A stretch of DNA of 64,000 nt from JBGSMF01 sp964651475 (GCA_964651475.1 CAZYXV010000010.1:1-64000); one strand, 5' to 3'; positions 35,591 through 45,168 are shown, counted from the stretch's first letter. Numbers and translations: made by a program. The notes: generated by a model not told the origin, from the letters alone.

Positions 35591-37825
35591 TCAGGCCTCT
35601 TCTATGCTCATGCGGTGGCCGTACGCATTGATCAATTCAATCCCCTCATCCACCGGCAAGTACTCGGCCCAAAAGGTCATATTGCCAATCTGCAAATGCC
35701 CGGCAAAATGGCCGGATTCCGGGTCCAGAACTTTGTTCCCGCTGCTTTCGCAGTATTCGATCACAGCTTCGATATCCGTTTCTAGTATCATTTCGCTGCT
35801 CAACTTTTGCCTGAGCGGGGGCGCAATCCGCAGATTTATTTTGTTCGTTCCCTGTTCCATCTCAACCCAATCCTTCCAGAATTCGCTCAGCATCTGCTGC
35901 TGAAGCCTTACTCGGTTATTTCTGCGTTCCGTGAGCGTCGGCGGAACGCGTCCTGCTTCATTTAATCCGAAGATAATATCCAAAATGTGATAACAGGGCT
36001 TGCCGGCGGCTAAGATGTCACGGCAGTTGGCGCAATAAGCCAGGTAAGGTTTATTACTCTGACCAATTCTCGTTTCCGCCACGTAGCGGGCGTAGGGTGG
36101 ATGGGTGAGATTGACCTGCCCACCCCAGCTACAGCACGCGGCGAGCCTTTTTTCCAATGCGAGCGGCTCGAGCGCAAAGCCGGCCTGCTGCGCAAGCTGG
36201 CGGATCGTTTGCTGCACTTGCGGCTCCTCTCGGCTGGCGCAGGGGTCAAAGACCGAAACAATCTCGCCGTTGGCGTCTTTTTCCGGTGAAACTCCCGCTT
36301 GCAAAATCAGGTCGTATAAAAACACGCCCTCGATTTCGGGCAGATATTTTTTGAATATCTGTTTACAGGTTGGGCAGGCAAACACGGCCGTGGGTTTTCC
36401 AAAGGCAATCCAGTGGTCGCGCAGTTTTGCCAATACCTCTCCGTGGAGTTTTTCATCGCCGGCCCATTCAGCCGGCGCTCCGCAGCAGCCGAGCACAAGG
36501 GCTGTACTGGGCTGGAACCCCAGCAGCCAGCGGTAGCTTGCTGTGATGTATTGCGGATCCGAAGCGCCAAGCTGGCACCCCGGGAAAAACATGTAGGCGC
36601 TTTGAGTGTATCCGGCGGGAATCCGGGCCAGTTGGGCCGCGTCGCTGTTTGTGAATTCCATATCGCGCAGCCAAAAGTCGTGAAAGGCCCACGGCATGGC
36701 GCCCTTTTCGCGCATGGCCCGGTGGCTGTGGAGCAAAAAATCGCCCACGTCAATATTCTTGGGACAGACTTCTTTACACAGGCCGCATTGGTTGCAGGTG
36801 GAGATAAAGCGCGTGGCAACGGTCCCGTTTCCATCCAGCGTGCCGGGATGGATGGTAACTTCGACCTCCTCTTCTATTCGGATGGGGAATTTTTTAAAAT
36901 AGCGCATCAGGTCGCAGTAGCGGATACATGCATCGCAGGAGCATTTCAGGCAACGCCTGGCCTCAAGCAAGGCTTCGTCTTGAGTATAGGAGACGCCGTT
37001 CTTGGGCAAAACCGGCTCGGACCAGACCACCAATGAAGGATCAAGTTCCAGTTTCGTGCAGCTTGTTTCGTAGGGATGGTTCATGCCGCCGGCCTTGATA
37101 TATCGCTCTATGGCGCTGGCAGCGTGGAGGCCGTCGGCCATGGCTTGTATGCAGTTCCCGCCCACGAGTGAGCCGCCCATGAATACGCCCGGCCGCGTGC
37201 TGGCAAAAGCGCCATTTTCGTCACGCTTCAATCCAAAATCATCGCCGCCCACTCCAGTGGCGATGTAGATGGCGTCAAAGTTCAAATCGTCAAGGCTCGT
37301 GATGGCTGTATTCAGGTGTAATGCATATTTCTCGTACATGAACTGTCGTTCAATGTCTTTTAGAAACACTGCCGGTGGAAGCAGTTCCCAAAGTTGCCCA
37401 CCAATCCTGTCTGACCGTTCGTATACGGTAACATCGTAGGCCTTGGCCGCCAGCCGGAGCGCGCAGGCCAGCCCGCTGATGCCGGCGCCGATAATTGCCA
37501 CCCTTTTGTTTTTGGGCGGCAGGTTATAGTTGTTGGGATTCAGGTTGCGCGCGTAGTCTGTGGCGGCTGTTTCGAGCAGCCGCATGGAAATTGCGCCATC
37601 GGTGGTCCGGCGGGGACAGACATTTTTGCATGGCTCATCGCACAATGCGGCGACGATACCCGGAAAGCCCACCGCGTTCAGATACGTCCTGTATGCTGCG
37701 TTAAAACTGCCGCGTTGCAGCTTGGCTATGAAATCTCGGATGTCAAGATGAAACGGGCACACGGCAGTGCAAAAAGCCGGCTCGTTCTGCAGACAGGCTT
37801 CTTTTATGGCCCTGACTCGTTCCAT
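35591..37825 (-). CDS. FAD-dependent oxidoreductase/dicluster protein 1
   Basis: About 744 residues. Domains: an N-terminal GltD-like iron-sulfur region ('CTAVCPFHLDIRDF', 'CDEPCKNVCPRR'); an FAD-binding Rossmann domain 'RVAIIGAGISGLACALRLA' near residue 108; 'CLKCSCDACIRYC' near 317; a 4Fe-4S motif 'CNQCGLCKEVCPKNID' near 365; a C-terminal HdrB-like part with two CCG-type motifs ('LGCCGAPAEWAG' and 'AACCSWGG'). It probably moves electrons between the Mo enzyme and a pyridine nucleotide or quinone/thiol carrier. The ATG at 37825 is chosen by alignment with the paralogue; the frame runs on through a palindromic repeat upstream. Confidence 0.82.
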   Translation of the reverse strand: MERVRAIKEACLQNEPAFCTAVCPFHLDIRDFIAKLQRGSFNAAYRTYLNAVGFPGIVAALCDEPCKNVCPRRTTDGAISMRLLETAATDYARNLNPNNYNLPPKNKRVAIIGAGISGLACALRLAAKAYDVTVYERSDRIGGQLWELLPPAVFLKDIERQFMYEKYALHLNTAITSLDDLNFDAIYIATGVGGDDFGLKRDENGAFASTRPGVFMGGSLVGGNCIQAMADGLHAASAIERYIKAGGMNHPYETSCTKLELDPSLVVWSEPVLPKNGVSYTQDEALLEARRCLKCSCDACIRYCDLMRYFKKFPIRIEEEVEVTIHPGTLDGNGTVATRFISTCNQCGLCKEVCPKNIDVGDFLLHSHRAMREKGAMPWAFHDFWLRDMEFTNSDAAQLARIPAGYTQSAYMFFPGCQLGASDPQYITASYRWLLGFQPSTALVLGCCGAPAEWAGDEKLHGEVLAKLRDHWIAFGKPTAVFACPTCKQIFKKYLPEIEGVFLYDLILQAGVSPEKDANGEIVSVFDPCASREEPQVQQTIRQLAQQAGFALEPLALEKRLAACCSWGGQVNLTHPPYARYVAETRIGQSNKPYLAYCANCRDILAAGKPCYHILDIIFGLNEAGRVPPTLTERRNNRVRLQQQMLSEFWKDWVEMEQGTNKINLRIAPPLRQKLSSEMILETDIEAVIEYCESSGNKVLDPESGHFAGHLQIGNMTFWAEYLPVDEGIELINAYGHRMSIEEA

Positions 37826-37870
37826 AATTTCTAATAACCTGATGAGCCCGAGTGCTGCAAACTGTTTTTG

Positions 37871-37939
37871 CACCGCAGAGACACAGAGAACGCTGAGAAA
37901 TGCAAACAATGACTCTGCAACCTCTGCGCCTCTGCGGTG
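37871..37939. repeat. Palindromic intergenic repeat
   Basis: Arms 37871-37888 (CACCGCAGAGACACAGAG) and 37922-37939 are nearly perfectly complementary. A REP-like dyad between Mo oxidoreductase 2 and the dicluster gene. The 178-bp intergenic space contains no other feature. Confidence 0.6.
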
Positions 37940-38003
37940 ATTTCTCCTTCACCCAAGAGAGAAACTGACAACGTCCCAGGCACAGGTCAACATTCTGCAA
38001 AAT

Positions 38004-40925
38004 CTAGAAGAATCTTTCCGAGCCTGCGCTGCCCAGCGGCGTGAAATAGTCGTTGCCGCCAAACGGCACAGGGTTCGCCTGGATGTTCTCCAGCTCGTCA
38101 TACAGGTCAGAGCCGAGAAAGTATTTCTTAGGCGGCAGGATCTTGCCGCCTTGAGCGATAATATCCAGCCCCGCTTTGACCTTTTCCTTGGTGGCGGGCA
38201 TCTCGTAGATGCGCACGCCGCAGGCGTTGTAGATGGCGTTGAGCACCGCCACGTGGCCGGAAGATTGAAAAGCCTCGGAGGCGCCGGAGGAGCCAAAGGG
38301 GCCGGTGGCATCATAGTTTTCAAGATGGATGACGGTGATGTCGTCCGGGATATCCTTGACATAGAGAAGGCCGCTCGACGCGATGTTGGTGTGCTTTTTC
38401 ACGTCGTCATAGTTCTCGCCGAGGGCGAAGCCTATGCTGTGAGCGATGCCGCTGTAGGCCTGGCCGTTCACCGCGTCAATGTTGCCAATCTTGCCGACCT
38501 CGTCCACGCACGTAAAGCGGATGACGCGGGTCTTGCCGGTCTTGGTATCAACCTCGACCTCGGCCAGATTCAGGCAGTAGGTGAACGCGGGTGTGGGATC
38601 GCCGATGCCGGTGTTGGGGTCGAGACGGCAGAGACCTGGAGTGGTGGCAGTCATATACTTGCCTACGTACTTGGTTGGGATGCCTTCTTTAACCATCTCC
38701 TCATAGGTGCGGTAGGCGCCGTCCGGCTTGCGCATGGCGCCCAAGAGCTTTTCGGCGGCGACGATGGTGGCATTGCCGTCCATATAATGTGTACGGCTGG
38801 CGCCCGACATGCCGGTGTCCGGGCAGATTTTGGTGTCGTTCTGAACAAGCCTGATACGATCGGGAGTTATGCCCAGAGGCTTGAGCGCTTCCAACGTCAC
38901 CATCAGGGAACCAATGTCGCCGCCCTGGCCCAGTTCCTGCCAGGTGTCGTACTTGGTAATGGTATTGTCGGGATTGAGCTCCAGGGCGACGGAAGCGCTG
39001 TCTGTGGGGCCTTCGGACACGTTAAAACCGCCCCAGGCCAGGCCCACGCCGCGGCGCAGTTCGGGCGTGTCGTTCTTCCTGGCCTCTTTGACCGCCCGCT
39101 CGTAGAACGGCTGCATCTTTTCCATGATTTCTTCCATGGGATATTGCCGGAATGGGTAGCTGTTGACGTTCGTGTCGCCGGGGCGGGCGATGTTGCGCCA
39201 GCGGAACTCGAAGGGATCAATGCCGGCCTTTTCTGCCAGCATGTCCATCAGCGCTTCGCCCAGGGTATAGGCCTGGGGCGAGCCGTAGCTGCGGTAGGCC
39301 ACGCCGAAATTGTGGTTGGTGTTGGCGATGCGCGAGAGGCCGGCCACGTTGGGTACCTTGTAGGGGAAAAAGGCAAAACGGACCTGCTTTGTCATGATGT
39401 CGTCGCCGCCCCATGAGTACGCGCCATGGTCCATGCCGAATTCAAATTCGGCCGCCGTGATCTTGCCATTTTCGTCGCAGGCGACGCGCCCATTAGAGTA
39501 GCAGGGGCAGCGTTTGCCCGAAAAGTGCTGGTGCTCTTCATAGCTCATGGAAAGCGCTACGGGCATCTTGGTCACTACGGCGGCGGCGCCGGCCAGGCAG
39601 AGATCGCCAGCGTTGGTGGACCATCCAAAGCTCGCGCCCGTGGCATTCATGACGACGCGGAGTTTATTCTTGGGCACGCCAAGCGAATCGCCTATGCGGC
39701 CGAGAGACGAGTACACGCCCTGGGATTTGCACTGAAAGGTCAGAAAACCGTCTTCGTCGAAATAGGCCTGCACGGTGTCGCCCTCGACGGAGAGGTGCGG
39801 CTCACGGGAGGAGTAAAAGCTGCCTTCCACGCTGTAGGCCGAGTCGTCAATCACTTCCGCCACCTTGGAGGCATCCTTCAGACCCACCCCCTTTAATACC
39901 GGCTGCATGGAAAAGATGTTGGGCGTGTCCTCGTGAATGCGCATAGCGTCGGGCATGGCGGCGTCCAGATAGTTGAGGTATTCCGGCAATTGCTCGATTT
40001 CGACCTTGACCTTGGCGGCCGCGGCGCGGGCGTGATCTTTTGTATCGGCAACGGCCAGGGCCACCACGTCGCCATAGCGGTAGATTTTGTCTTCACACAA
40101 GACTTTGCGGCTGGGCACCATGACCGTCGTGCGCTCGTGGAACTGGCCCTCCGCCATAATGTTTGAGCCGCCGGCGGCCTTGAGATCCTCGTAGGTGACG
40201 ATCTTCACCACGCCGGGCATCTTTTCCGCTTCGCTGATATCAATCTTGAGAATCTTGGCATGATGCGCGATCCGCGGTTGTACCATTGCTACGTGGAGGC
40301 TTTCGGCCGGCATCTTGAGCTCCTGGTCGTCGCCATAGTCAGCCAGGCCGCAGACCTTGGCCAGCGCCGTCGGGCGGACAACGGGTTTGCCGTAGTATGC
40401 CCCGTCCTTGGGCGCTTTGAAAGTAATGTCTTCTATCGCCGCTTCGCCGCGCATCACCTTCGCCGCAGCCATGACGGCATCCACAATCTGCTTGTAGCCT
40501 GTGCAGCGGCAGACGTTGAGGTGCTTTTGGAACCAATCGCGCACTTGCTCGCGCGTGGGGTTGTTGTTCTCCAGCAGCAACGCATAGGTGGACACGATAA
40601 AGCCCGGCGTGCAGAAACCGCACTGTATCGCGCCATAGTTCATGAACGCCACCTGGATAGGATGCAGGTGGGTGGGCGTGCCGATGCCTTCGATCGTCAA
40701 CACCTTGCTGTACTCTTCGACGGTGCGGATCTTTCTGTTGCACGAGCGGACGAGCTTGCCGTTCAATACGACAGAGCAAGCGCCGCATACGCCTGTGCCG
40801 CAGCCAATTTTGGTGCCCGTCAGCCCCATGCGGCGCAGCACGTCTGCCAGAGAATCCTTTTCTGGATTGCACATGAACATACGATTGGCGCCATTGATGT
40901 TTAACCACATTTTTCGTAGCTTCAT
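38004..40925 (-). CDS. Molybdenum oxidoreductase 2, divergent XDH-family enzyme
   Basis: 973 residues, single chain. [2Fe-2S] cysteines at 42, 47, 50, 62 and 102, 105, 139, 141. The Mo domain differs from the two MOP-like paralogues: 'GASFGWSTNAG' replaces 'GGTFGYKFCPT', 'VAYRSYGSPQ' replaces 'APYRGYGSPQ', and the catalytic Glu (about 884) lies in 'GSSGASE' instead of 'GASGVGE'. A C-terminal extension of about 48 residues ends 'GSAGSERFF'. The substrate is therefore probably not a simple aldehyde. GAGGAAAT precedes the ATG. It heads the [Mo enzyme, dicluster, small CxxC] block collinear with DVU_1559-1557. No ModE-like site was found upstream. Confidence 0.88.
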   Translation of the reverse strand: MKLRKMWLNINGANRMFMCNPEKDSLADVLRRMGLTGTKIGCGTGVCGACSVVLNGKLVRSCNRKIRTVEEYSKVLTIEGIGTPTHLHPIQVAFMNYGAIQCGFCTPGFIVSTYALLLENNNPTREQVRDWFQKHLNVCRCTGYKQIVDAVMAAAKVMRGEAAIEDITFKAPKDGAYYGKPVVRPTALAKVCGLADYGDDQELKMPAESLHVAMVQPRIAHHAKILKIDISEAEKMPGVVKIVTYEDLKAAGGSNIMAEGQFHERTTVMVPSRKVLCEDKIYRYGDVVALAVADTKDHARAAAAKVKVEIEQLPEYLNYLDAAMPDAMRIHEDTPNIFSMQPVLKGVGLKDASKVAEVIDDSAYSVEGSFYSSREPHLSVEGDTVQAYFDEDGFLTFQCKSQGVYSSLGRIGDSLGVPKNKLRVVMNATGASFGWSTNAGDLCLAGAAAVVTKMPVALSMSYEEHQHFSGKRCPCYSNGRVACDENGKITAAEFEFGMDHGAYSWGGDDIMTKQVRFAFFPYKVPNVAGLSRIANTNHNFGVAYRSYGSPQAYTLGEALMDMLAEKAGIDPFEFRWRNIARPGDTNVNSYPFRQYPMEEIMEKMQPFYERAVKEARKNDTPELRRGVGLAWGGFNVSEGPTDSASVALELNPDNTITKYDTWQELGQGGDIGSLMVTLEALKPLGITPDRIRLVQNDTKICPDTGMSGASRTHYMDGNATIVAAEKLLGAMRKPDGAYRTYEEMVKEGIPTKYVGKYMTATTPGLCRLDPNTGIGDPTPAFTYCLNLAEVEVDTKTGKTRVIRFTCVDEVGKIGNIDAVNGQAYSGIAHSIGFALGENYDDVKKHTNIASSGLLYVKDIPDDITVIHLENYDATGPFGSSGASEAFQSSGHVAVLNAIYNACGVRIYEMPATKEKVKAGLDIIAQGGKILPPKKYFLGSDLYDELENIQANPVPFGGNDYFTPLGSAGSERFF

Positions 40926-41045
40926 AATATTTCCTCTTTTGTCAAAATTTGTAAACGTTGGTCAATTTCTCGGCAGGATCACGATAAAAATGGTCAAATG
41001 CCTTGTTGCACCTCCTCAGTGTGTCACAGCAAACCGCCAAGATTG

Positions 41046-41771
41046 TTAAAACTTTATGGCAATCAACAAATAGTAGCCAGGTTTAACCTGGCGGATTATC
41101 TGGTAAATATCCACATCTTCGTCCGTCGGCGTTGTGCACTGCCAGAACTGTTGTATTGAACCAAAAGATAGGATGAGTTGTCCCAGCAGGTGCTTCAAAG
41201 CGTCGGAATGATCCTCCCACAAAATAATATCCAGGCCGGCAGCGCGCAGTTTATCCGCAATTTGCTCGCGAGCCAGTGCGCCGCAAAGGCAACTTGTCAA
41301 AGGCATACGGCGTAGAACTGGGATGCCGGCCGGGTTGCGCGCGTAAACATCGCTTAAAATTAGCCTGCCGTTATCCTTAATGACCCGTCCGAATTCCGCC
41401 AGTGCCCGGTCTACATCTGCCATGACCGACAGGCTGCACTCGGCGATGATGGCGTCCAGTTTCCCATCGGCGATGGGCAGATATTCGCCCTGTGCTTGCA
41501 ACAAGGGCAGGGCTGTGTTTCGGCAGCGGCCAGATTGGAGCAGCAACGCCGAGGCGTCGAGGCCAAAAGCGGCCAGGCGATGCTGCGCAATCAAGTGCTC
41601 CACTGTCGCGCCGGGGCCGCAGCCCACATCCAACACTTGCGCCCCGGCAGGCAATTGGCATAACGCCAAGGCTCTGTCTGTCAGCGCCAACCCACCAGGC
41701 CGGATGACGTCGCCCATCGCCTCGCGCAGGACGGCTTGTTCATACACGCGGCAATTTGCGTCAGCGAGCAT
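41046..41771 (-). CDS. SAM-dependent methyltransferase (DVU_1556/TrsM-like)
   Basis: 241 residues, class I methyltransferase. Motif I 'VLDVGCGPGATVEHL' near residue 46, 'FGLDASALLLQSGR' (acidic residue at the end of beta 2), and 'LDAIIAECSLSVM' (motif II). A Cys-rich spot 'LTSCLCGALAREQ' near 158 may be equivalent to a selenocysteine site in TrsM selenoproteins (recalled; here no TGA). The start codon directly abuts the preceding stop (TAAATG). The order small CxxC protein then methyltransferase is the D. vulgaris order. The methyl acceptor is unknown. The 120 bp downstream hold nothing clear beyond the RBS of the next gene. Confidence 0.82.
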   Translation of the reverse strand: MLADANCRVYEQAVLREAMGDVIRPGGLALTDRALALCQLPAGAQVLDVGCGPGATVEHLIAQHRLAAFGLDASALLLQSGRCRNTALPLLQAQGEYLPIADGKLDAIIAECSLSVMADVDRALAEFGRVIKDNGRLILSDVYARNPAGIPVLRRMPLTSCLCGALAREQIADKLRAAGLDIILWEDHSDALKHLLGQLILSFGSIQQFWQCTTPTDEDVDIYQIIRQVKPGYYLLIAIKF

Positions 41772-41984
41772 TTATTTGTCTTCCAGCGTTTTTTCCACTT
41801 CGGCCATTCTCCCCAGCGCCAATTCTTCGGAGACCATAACCAGGCCGCACTGGGGGCACTTGGCCAGGTCCACCGGGTAGGCGTTGCCCAAGTACTCTAC
41901 AGTCACTTTGCCCGCCTCGAGCAACACGCCGCACCTGGCGCATTCCCATTGGGTTGATTGAGCCTGACTCGTTTGATCGCTCAT
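41772..41984 (-). CDS. Small double-CxxC redox/zinc-ribbon protein 2 (DVU_1557-like)
   Basis: 70 residues with 'WECARCGVLL' and 'CPQCGLVMVSEELAL' (two CxxC pairs), ending 'RMAEVEKTLEDK'. It is paralogous to the protein at 35393-35590, with the same spacing and C-terminus. It starts inside the stop of the FAD/dicluster 2 gene (ATGA overlap). Probably a metal-binding electron carrier or assembly protein dedicated to that oxidoreductase. Confidence 0.8.
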   Translation of the reverse strand: MSDQTSQAQSTQWECARCGVLLEAGKVTVEYLGNAYPVDLAKCPQCGLVMVSEELALGRMAEVEKTLEDK

Positions 41985-44305
41985 GCTTTTACGCCCTCGA
42001 CAACTTGCATGCGGTGGCTGTAGGCATTATGAATGACGAACGCATCACCCTGCGCCGTGTATTCTACCCAATACGTGACGGCATTGGGCCGGTGATGCGC
42101 CAGCCAGTGACCTGTTTGGCGGTTCAACAGTTTGCTGCCGGTCCTTTCGGCAAACTCGATCACACATTGAATGTCCTCGATCAGAATGAGGCGCTGTTCC
42201 AATCGCGTTCCAACGTCATCACTGATAACCAGTTGAATGGCTTTATCCGATGGCTCGTCCATGTCTTCTCTCCACACTTGTTTGAGCAGCCTACGCTTGA
42301 GCCTGGCGCGGTTTTCGTGCCGCTCAGAATAGCCAGGACTGGGACGTGTGGCTTGCGCATCCAGGTTTTGACGGTAGATGAGATCAAGCAGGTGCAGCGT
42401 CCGCTTGCCGCGCGCCGCAAAGAAATCGCGGCACACGGCGCAATAGGTCACGTAATCCAGTCGGCTCTCGGCGATGCGCCGCTGGACAACAGCCTGCGCC
42501 AGTTCACGGTTTGCCAGCCACATCAGGCCACCATAGCTACAGCACTCGGTTTTCTCGCGGCTCAGCGGCAATTCCTCAACCTGATAACCCAGGCGGTGCA
42601 GGATGTTTCGCACGCTGTCTTGGGTGTGATGCTCATACCGTGTAGTGCAGGGGTCGTGTACGCTGACCGCTGACGGCTGACCGCCGGCCGCTGTTTGTGC
42701 GTGGTCAGGCAAGCCGTGTTTGTTATAAAGATCCCAGAGCGAGATGGCACAAACATCGGGCAGGTGCGTCTTGAAAATTTGGTGGCAACTCGAACAAGCC
42801 ACGATCAGCTTGGGAGCGCCTAGCGCCTTGTACTGATCTTGCCAATCGGCCAGGGCGGACTTGAACAAATCTTCCTGCCCGGCCCAGTCTGCCGGTGCGC
42901 CGCAACATCTCAGCATCAAGCCAACGTTACCCAGCTTGTCCTGCAAATAGTTATAGACTTGTTCAACGTATTCGGGCGACGATCCCGCCAGTTGGCAGCC
43001 GGGAAAGAAAACGTAATCGCTCCTGTCAGCCCCGGGGCGATTGCGCGCCAGCGAGAATTTATCGCTGTTGCTGAACTGCATATCGCGCAAGGCAAAGTCG
43101 TGCGCCGAAGGCGGCATCCGATTTTGGGTCACCATGATGTAGCGGGCGCTCTTGTTCACCAGCCCCATATCGAGATTTTCCGGGCAAACCTCGCCGCACA
43201 ATCCGCACAGGCTGCACGAGTTGATAAACTGGTTGGATTTGCGCTCGCCCATGATGATGGAGAGGTTGTTGTACACTTCTCGCACATACTTTTTAGGGTA
43301 GCGGCCATAATGCCTGAGGTATTCACAGACCTTGACGCACTCCATACATTCGCATTGCAAGCACCGCTGCGCTTCTTGAATCGCTTCTTCGCGCGTATAG
43401 CCTTGCGCCGGGTCTGATAGGGGCACTGCGGCTAGCGGAGCGATACCTTGCGTGTTGGTGTACAGCCGGGTGGTGTAGGCGCCCTCGTTGAGGCGCGAAG
43501 CCGTCAGCGACACTTTTTGCAGATAACGGTCAATCGAAATCGCCGCGCGCCGCCCATCTGAAATGGATTGGATTGGGGAGTATTCATCCGCGCTCCGCAG
43601 CAGACTGCCGCCCGCAAAAATGCCCTCCTGGCTGCTCGCAAAGGTTACGGGATCAACCTGGATTTGTTCTTGCTCGCTCAAAGCGAGGTCGAATGTCTGG
43701 CTGCCTGCTCCACTGGCAAGATAGATCGCGTCAAACTCGCCGCGCAGTTTGGCAAACTCGTTGTGGTCCACAAGAGTGTTCGACTGGACTTGAACACCAA
43801 CTTGTTCGACGATGCCAAGCTCGCTGTGGATGATGTGTCGAGGCAAAATCTCTGGATAGCTCCACAATCTGCCGCCCAGGCGGTCGCTGGCTTCATAGAC
43901 GACTACGCCATAACCCTTGCGCGCCAGGTCAAAAGCCGCCGTCAGCCCGCTCAATCCGCCCCCCACGATGGCTGCGCGTTTTCCGCGCCTGGGCAAGACG
44001 CGGGGCTTGCCCGCCGGCTCGCCAAAATCGGCGCAGGCTCGCTCGAGCGCCGCGATTGAAATGGCCTCGCCCGCTTCGATGCGTTTGCACACCGTCTGGC
44101 AAGGATGGGAACACACCCGGCCAATGATGCCGGGAAAGGGCAAGGTCTTTTTCAGAGCCTTGAGCGCGGCAGAAAAATCTCCACGACCGATTTCTGCCAG
44201 CACTGCTCGCACGTCCACGTGAATGGGACACGCCGCCGTGCATGCCGGCGAGTGTTCTTGGATACAACGGTCTTCCAGTTGGCGCATCTCGCTTTGTTCA
44301 ATCAT
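41981..44305 (-). CDS. FAD-dependent oxidoreductase/dicluster protein 2
   Basis: About 774 residues, paralogue of 35591-37825. N-terminal 'CTAACPIHVDVRAV' and 'CSHPCQTVCKR'; FAD loop 'AAIVGGGLSGLTAAFDLARKG' near residue 112; 'CLQCECMECVKVC' near 336; ferredoxin-like 'CSLCGLCGEVCPENLD' near 386; HdrB-like CCG motifs 'RCCGAPADWAG' and 'TECCSYGGL'. The predicted role is electron transfer for Mo oxidoreductase 3. The ATG at 44305 is chosen because GGGAGG lies 5 nt upstream. A GTG 21 nt earlier is less likely. Confidence 0.83.
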   Translation of the reverse strand: MIEQSEMRQLEDRCIQEHSPACTAACPIHVDVRAVLAEIGRGDFSAALKALKKTLPFPGIIGRVCSHPCQTVCKRIEAGEAISIAALERACADFGEPAGKPRVLPRRGKRAAIVGGGLSGLTAAFDLARKGYGVVVYEASDRLGGRLWSYPEILPRHIIHSELGIVEQVGVQVQSNTLVDHNEFAKLRGEFDAIYLASGAGSQTFDLALSEQEQIQVDPVTFASSQEGIFAGGSLLRSADEYSPIQSISDGRRAAISIDRYLQKVSLTASRLNEGAYTTRLYTNTQGIAPLAAVPLSDPAQGYTREEAIQEAQRCLQCECMECVKVCEYLRHYGRYPKKYVREVYNNLSIIMGERKSNQFINSCSLCGLCGEVCPENLDMGLVNKSARYIMVTQNRMPPSAHDFALRDMQFSNSDKFSLARNRPGADRSDYVFFPGCQLAGSSPEYVEQVYNYLQDKLGNVGLMLRCCGAPADWAGQEDLFKSALADWQDQYKALGAPKLIVACSSCHQIFKTHLPDVCAISLWDLYNKHGLPDHAQTAAGGQPSAVSVHDPCTTRYEHHTQDSVRNILHRLGYQVEELPLSREKTECCSYGGLMWLANRELAQAVVQRRIAESRLDYVTYCAVCRDFFAARGKRTLHLLDLIYRQNLDAQATRPSPGYSERHENRARLKRRLLKQVWREDMDEPSDKAIQLVISDDVGTRLEQRLILIEDIQCVIEFAERTGSKLLNRQTGHWLAHHRPNAVTYWVEYTAQGDAFVIHNAYSHRMQVVEGVKA

Positions 44306-44325
44306 CCATGCCTCCCAAGTGGTCA

Positions 44326-44402
44326 CTCGTTGCTCGTTACTCGTTGCTCGTTACTCGTCGCGCATCAGCTATCGCGCATCAGCGATCACGTATGTGATCG
44401 CT
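44326..44402. repeat. Two adjacent 14-bp tandem repeats and a hairpin
   Basis: CTCGTTGCTCGTTA occurs twice (44326-44353) and CGCGCATCAGC(T/G)AT twice (44359-44386). They are followed by a perfect 9-bp stem (44381-44389 with 44394-44402). The last part overlaps the 3' end of the DUF364 gene. Possibly slippage-prone, or an mRNA processing signal between that gene and the dicluster gene. Confidence 0.6.
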
Positions 44403-45128
44403 CATCATCGTAAACCGGCGTATGCCCTTGAGTTGACGTTGAGCCGCGCCCTGGCCGACGCAGCGCAAAAGCACTGCTGGCTCTGTCACCACCGAGCTAG
44501 CCAAAACGCTCACACCGTGGTCAAAAAGCACCGGGCTGAGCGGCGTGCTTGGCCCCATCATCACTACGAGCGCCTGGGGTGGAAACAGCCGCGCCAGGTT
44601 ATCGAACGTATTGTTTAGCAGCGTTGTGCCAGTCAATCCAATGACGTCGGCCTGCGGCAGCAATTCTGGTGCGGCCTCGGCAGGTTGATCGCCGGGCCGC
44701 GGCTCCAACTCCAATACCCATACTTGTTGGGCGACCTGTCTCAGCGCGTCGGTGAAGGGAAAGTGCCCGATGGTGGCTACATTTTTGCCGCGCGCGCGTT
44801 CGAGCATCAGGCCCCGGGCGTTCAGTTCCACGCCCGCTTCCAGGCGAACAGGGATCAGTGAGTTGAGCGCCGCCATGCCAACGCTCACCTCCAGGGGGTC
44901 GGTAGAGCGAAGCAAAGACGTTAACTCGATGGCCGAGCGTTCGTGAAACTGCCCCACGCTCGAGTCGAGGGATTCCACATCGCAGCATGCGGAAGAGTTC
45001 AACGTGGCGGCCAGTCCCACCTGGCGGCTGTGGACAGCCGTATAGTACACGCCCACCAAAACATCTTTTACAGGCGTGGTGGACGCCTCGGAGGAGACGC
45101 TAGAAATTAGATCGTCCAAAGCACTCAT
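44379..45128 (-). CDS. DUF4213/DUF364 protein (putative metal-chelation domain)
   Basis: 249 residues. N-terminal DUF4213-like part ('DVLVGVYYTAVHSRQVGLAATL'), then the Rossmann-like DUF364 part with 'ALNSLIPVRLEAG', 'KNVATIGHFPF', 'GLTGTTLLNNTFDNL' and 'VVMMGPSTPLSPVLFDHGVSVLASSVV'. DUF364 proteins have been called putative heavy-metal chelation proteins, and they occur beside molybdenum genes and metal ABC importers. The reaction is unknown. A GAGG site precedes the ATG. It is separated from Mo oxidoreductase 3 by a strong hairpin and from the dicluster gene by tandem repeats, and it is absent from the second block. Confidence 0.82.
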   Translation of the reverse strand: MSALDDLISSVSSEASTTPVKDVLVGVYYTAVHSRQVGLAATLNSSACCDVESLDSSVGQFHERSAIELTSLLRSTDPLEVSVGMAALNSLIPVRLEAGVELNARGLMLERARGKNVATIGHFPFTDALRQVAQQVWVLELEPRPGDQPAEAAPELLPQADVIGLTGTTLLNNTFDNLARLFPPQALVVMMGPSTPLSPVLFDHGVSVLASSVVTEPAVLLRCVGQGAAQRQLKGIRRFTMMSDHIRDR

Positions 45129-45168
45129 CGTAAACCTCGCAGGGATGGTGTATGAGGTAACTGTGCAA

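Noticed and set aside
33537..41771. Selenocysteine (in-frame TGA) in the radical SAM or methyltransferase genes
   Set aside because: Relatives can be selenoproteins, but both frames here are uninterrupted and Cys residues occupy the likely positions; no SECIS was sought beyond this.
44326..44402. Short tandem repeats as a mini CRISPR
   Set aside because: Units of 14 bp are directly adjacent with no spacers, and no cas gene is present.
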